Shown here piece by piece: positions 31,871 through 34,718 of a stretch of 34,718 bases of DNA. Each line of letters opens with the position of its first letter. Position 1 is the first letter of the stretch. The stretch covers positions 1 to 34,718 of the forward strand of contig JAEZED010000208.1 in the NCBI GenBank assembly GCA_023417885.1, read 5' to 3'. Source of the stretch: Planctomycetota bacterium (lineage in GTDB: Bacteria; Planctomycetota; Phycisphaerae; Tepidisphaerales; Tepidisphaeraceae). The position numbers were made by a program, and so were the translations under genes. Under the pieces are notes generated by a model, which was not told the origin of the DNA, did no database searches, and was given only the letters and a program-made list of their open reading frames with translations.

Positions 31871-32413
31871 ATGCCTGCAAGCGAGGTGCTTCATTCCGAC
31901 GCCATCGCCGGCGCAATCCGCGACCTGGCGGACGCGGTCGTGCGGGAACACCCCGCCGGCCAGCCGCTGAACGTGGTGGGCATTCGCACCCGCGGCGAGA
32001 CGCTGGCGGCCCGACTCCGAACGCTGCTGGCCGAGGCAGAAATCGAGGTGCGTACCGGCACTGTGGACATCACCCTCTATCGCGACGATCTATCGGAGAT
32101 CGGCCCCGTTCCGCTCGTCCGGCCCAGCGACCTCGACATCGAGGTGGACGGGATCCCGATGCTCCTCGTGGACGACGTGATCTATACCGGCCGGAGCATC
32201 CGCGCCGCGCTCGAGGCGATCACCCATTTCGGCCGGCCGGCCTATATCCGTCTGGCGGTGCTCATCGACCGGGGCGGCCGGGAACTGCCGATTCACCCGG
32301 ACTACATCGGCCGGATCCTGGACGTTCCGCGGGGCGCCCGGGTGAACGTTCGGCTCCGGGAAGACGACGGGCGCGACGCCGTCGAAGTGGCCGGGACGGA
32401 GGGCGGTTCATGA
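31871..32413 (+). CDS. pyrR: PyrR: uracil phosphoribosyltransferase-like pyrimidine regulator
   Basis: The 180-residue product has the PRPP-binding loop MLLVDDVIYTGRSIRAALEA (97-116), GIRTRGETLAARL and TLYRDDLSEIGP, together diagnostic of the PyrR group rather than other phosphoribosyltransferases. PyrR regulates pyrimidine genes by binding mRNA attenuators in Bacillus and has weak uracil phosphoribosyltransferase activity. Its coupling here is direct: the TGA at 32411-32413 overlaps the pyrB ATG (32410). An attenuator or PyrR-binding loop in the 76-bp leader is not obvious. ATG 31871 is preceded by little Shine-Dalgarno sequence. Confidence 0.93.
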   Translation: MPASEVLHSDAIAGAIRDLADAVVREHPAGQPLNVVGIRTRGETLAARLRTLLAEAEIEVRTGTVDITLYRDDLSEIGPVPLVRPSDLDIEVDGIPMLLVDDVIYTGRSIRAALEAITHFGRPAYIRLAVLIDRGGRELPIHPDYIGRILDVPRGARVNVRLREDDGRDAVEVAGTEGGS

Positions 32414-33387
32414 GCGGCATGCCACGTACCCAGGCCGAGGCGGTCAGCAGCTGGGCACGACCCCACCTGCTGGGCATCGCCGATCTGTCGGCGGCGGAGA
32501 TCCGTTTCCTGCTCGACACGGCCGACAGCTTCCGAGAGGTGAGCACGCGCTCGGTGAAGAAGGTTCCGGCGCTGCGCGGCCGGGTGGTGGTGAACGCGTT
32601 CTTCGAGGACTCGACGCGCACGCGCAACAGCTTCACGCTCGCCGCCCAGCGCCTCAGCGCCGACATCATCGAGTTCAGCGGCAAGGGGAGCAGCGTCAGC
32701 AAGGGGGAGTCGCTGGTCGACACGGTGCGCACCATCGAGGCGATGGGGGTGGACGTGCTGGTCGTGCGCCACGCAGCGGCCGGCGCGGCGGCGCTGGTTG
32801 CAAGTAGCGTCGGCTGCTCCGTCGTGAACGCCGGCGACGGCGCCCACGAGCACCCGACCCAGGGGCTGCTGGACGCCTACACGATCCGCGGGCGCTTCGG
32901 ACGCACCGACAACGATTTCTCCGGGCTCCACGTGCTGATCGTCGGCGACATCGCCAACAGCCGCGTGGCGCGCAGCAACATCCATTGCCTGACCAAGCTC
33001 GGCGCGAAGGTCACGGTCTGCGGCCCCGCCACTCTCTGCCCAGGCAGCTTCCGGCAGTTCGGCGTCGACGTCACCCACGACCTCGACAGCGTCATCGGCG
33101 AGGTGGACGCCGTGAACATGCTGCGCATCCAGTTCGAGCGGATGAAGTCGGCCGCCTTCCCGAGCGTGCGCGAGTACACGCAGCTTTTCGGGCTCACTCC
33201 CGACCGCCTCAAGCGCGCCCGGCCGGAGCTTTTCGTCATGCACCCCGGCCCGATGAACCGCGGCGTCGAGATCGACTCCGCCATCGCCGACAGCGACAGG
33301 AGCGGCATCCTCCAGCAGGTGACCAATGGTTTGGCGGTGCGGATGGCGGTGCTTTACCTGGTGACGCAGGCAAGGCCAAAGGATTGA
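32410..33387 (+). CDS. pyrB: Aspartate carbamoyltransferase catalytic subunit
   Basis: The 325-residue protein catalyses carbamoyl phosphate + L-aspartate to N-carbamoyl-L-aspartate, the first committed pyrimidine step. The family motif FFEDSTRTRNSF (64-75; S68-T-R-T-R), SGKGSSVSKGESLVDT (90-105, Lys98 loop from the neighbouring subunit), HEHPTQGLLD and VMHPGPMNRGVEI are complete. It starts with ATG overlapping pyrR by 4 nt, so translation is probably coupled, and pyrC starts 13 nt after its stop. No pyrI is visible, consistent with a non-allosteric PyrB or a PyrB-PyrC complex. Confidence 0.96.
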   Translation: MSGMPRTQAEAVSSWARPHLLGIADLSAAEIRFLLDTADSFREVSTRSVKKVPALRGRVVVNAFFEDSTRTRNSFTLAAQRLSADIIEFSGKGSSVSKGESLVDTVRTIEAMGVDVLVVRHAAAGAAALVASSVGCSVVNAGDGAHEHPTQGLLDAYTIRGRFGRTDNDFSGLHVLIVGDIANSRVARSNIHCLTKLGAKVTVCGPATLCPGSFRQFGVDVTHDLDSVIGEVDAVNMLRIQFERMKSAAFPSVREYTQLFGLTPDRLKRARPELFVMHPGPMNRGVEIDSAIADSDRSGILQQVTNGLAVRMAVLYLVTQARPKD

Positions 33388-33400
33388 CCGCGGAGTTTGA

Positions 33401-34670
33401 ATGTCCTCCCTCCTCATCACCAACGGCACCATCCTCGACCCCTCCGCCGCCTTTCCGCGGGAGAAGGACCTGCTGATTCGCGACGGGCGCATCGCCGCCA
33501 TCGGGCATGGGCTGGGGCGTGCCGATGAGACGATCGACGCCACCGGCTGCTGGGTGACGCCGGGGCTGATCGACATTCATGTCCACTTCCGCGAGCCGGG
33601 CGACGAGGCGGAGGAGACGATCGCCTCCGGCAGCGCCGCGGCCGTGGCGGGCGGGTTCACGACGGTCTGCTGCATGCCGAACACGAAGCCGCCGCTGGAC
33701 GACGAGGCGAGCATCGAGTTCATCCTGCGGGAGTCGGCGCGCGTCGGCCTGTGCAACGTGCTGCCGGTCGGCTGCCTGACCAAGGGGCGCGAGGGGCGCG
33801 AGCTCGCGGAGATCGGCGGGATGTGGAAGCGCGGCGCCGTCGCGTTCAGCGACGACGGGGCAGGCGTGGCGGACGCGGGTGTGATGCGCAAGTCACTTCA
33901 GTACTGCCGAATGTTCGACGCGCCGATCATGCAGCACTGCGAGGAGCCGACGCTCTCGGGGGGCTGCATGAACGCGGGCGACGTCGCGACCGCGCTGGGC
34001 CTGCCGGGCATCCCGAGCGAGGCCGAGGAGTTGATGATCGCGCGCGACGTCCTGCTCAACCGCCGCATCGGCTGCCGCTACCACGTGCAGCACATCTCCA
34101 GCGCCCAGAGCGTGGAGCTGATCCGCCGCGCCAAGGCGGATGGCCAGCGCGTGACCGCCGAGGCGGCGCCGCATCACCTGCTGCTCACCGACGAGTCGCT
34201 GCGTGGCTACGACACCAACTACAAGATGAACCCGCCGCTGCGAACGGCGGAGGACGTGGCGGCGGTGATCCGCGGCGTCGTGGACGGCACGATCGATTGC
34301 CTCGCCACCGACCATGCCCCGCACCTGGCGGAGGAGAAGAACGTGCCGGTGCAGGAGGCGGCCTTCGGCATCCTCGGCCTCGAGCCAGCGTTCGCCCTTT
34401 ACAAGAAGGCCCTGCTTGATCCCGGCCACATCGACGCGATGAAGCTGATCGAGCTCATGACGATCGCCCCGGCACGCATTGTCAGCCTTCCGGACGGCCG
34501 CGGTACGCTCGAGCCGGGGAGCGTCGCCGACGTGACGATCATCGACCCGTCTCTGCGGTGGACGGTGGATGTGGACAGCTTCGCAAGCAAGAGCCGCAAC
34601 TGCCCTTTCCACGGCTGGGATCTCGAGGGTCGGCCCACGCACACGATCGTGGGCGGAGAAACAAAGTGGC
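33401..34670 (+). CDS. pyrC: Dihydroorotase (class I), 3' end lost at the contig edge
   Basis: The gene has no stop before the window ends. About 423 residues are readable to 34669, close to the usual family length of about 425-430, so only the extreme C-terminus is missing. It converts carbamoyl aspartate to dihydroorotate using zinc. Visible motifs are PGLIDIHVHFREPG (H60, H62), AFSDDGAG (metal-bridging Asp of class I), MQHCEE, YHVQHISSA, NYKMNPPLR and LATDHAPH. The ATG at 33401 follows GGAG at a distance of about 5 nt. It is the third gene of pyrR-pyrB-pyrC, 13 nt after pyrB. Confidence 0.95.
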
Positions 34671-34718
34671 GGGGGGGGGGGGGGGGGGGGGGGGGCGGCG
34701 GGGGGGGGGGGGGGGGGG
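34671..34718. other. Near-pure G run at the contig end, probable sequencing artefact
   Basis: The last 48 bases are 46 G with C at 34696 and 34699. Translation continues as poly-glycine in the pyrC frame, which is not plausible for dihydroorotase. Runs of G like this are typical of no-signal calls in two-colour Illumina chemistry, so these bases should not be read as genomic. Confidence 0.85.

Overview
The window is a high-GC (roughly two-thirds G+C, judged by eye) piece of a bacterial chromosome. It most likely comes from a member of the Planctomycetota, probably class Phycisphaerae. The pointers are two secreted proteins ending in a PEP-CTERM anchor (IPEPGS, hydrophobic stretch, RRRR), one of which also carries NxxGxxxF-type repeats; an LptD-like outer-membrane barrel; and a long tandem-fold SppA. 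The taxonomic call is an inference. The left edge cuts a gene. The right edge ends in a nearly pure G run that looks like a sequencing or assembly artefact, so this is probably a metagenome or draft contig.

Layout. 1-1616: the tail of a CapD/WbpM-type sugar-nucleotide dehydratase and a divergent DHDPS/NAL-family aldolase. 1617-5338: a 335-bp intergenic region with a palindromic site, a ParA ATPase fused to a C-terminal CBM48/AMPK-beta glycogen-binding domain, and a 666-residue protein whose core looks like a MinD/ParA fold without its Walker A lysine. 5339-8626: a possible structured RNA leader, a membrane M28 peptidase, an MBL-fold hydrolase and a small DUF2892-like membrane protein. 8627-9486: a compositionally different patch with one unrecognised gene and a possible short overlapping ORF. 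9649-13877 (minus): UDP-sugar dehydrogenase, WecA/MraY-type polyprenyl-phosphate sugar-phosphate transferase and an SDR epimerase/decarboxylase. 14122-15603: PEP-CTERM protein. 15800-18707 (minus): nuoC, a lipoprotein and nadB. 18836-24984: a lipid kinase, SppA, and an LptD-like barrel protein divergent from sppA. 25143-30670 (minus): GT2 glycosyltransferase, GT39-like membrane glycosyltransferase, UDP-xylose-synthase-like enzyme, a second PEP-CTERM protein and a GbsR/MarR regulator with operator-like inverted repeats. 30814-34670: a metallophosphoesterase, then pyrR-pyrB-pyrC.

How it fits together. Much of the window serves the cell envelope. Ugd would make UDP-glucuronate; the UXS-like enzyme would decarboxylate it to UDP-xylose; the WecA-like enzyme would start polyprenyl-linked glycans; and the GT2/GT39 pair resembles a polyprenyl-phosphate-sugar synthase with its membrane transferase. 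LptD-like and SppA proteins serve the outer membrane and periplasm. pyrRBC is a pyrimidine operon.

The most unusual item is the ParA-CBM48 fusion beside a pseudo-ATPase of the same superfamily. By analogy with ParA-type cargo-positioning systems such as McdA, it could position or partition a glycogen-like polysaccharide body. That role is a hypothesis; the domain fusion itself is visible in the sequence.
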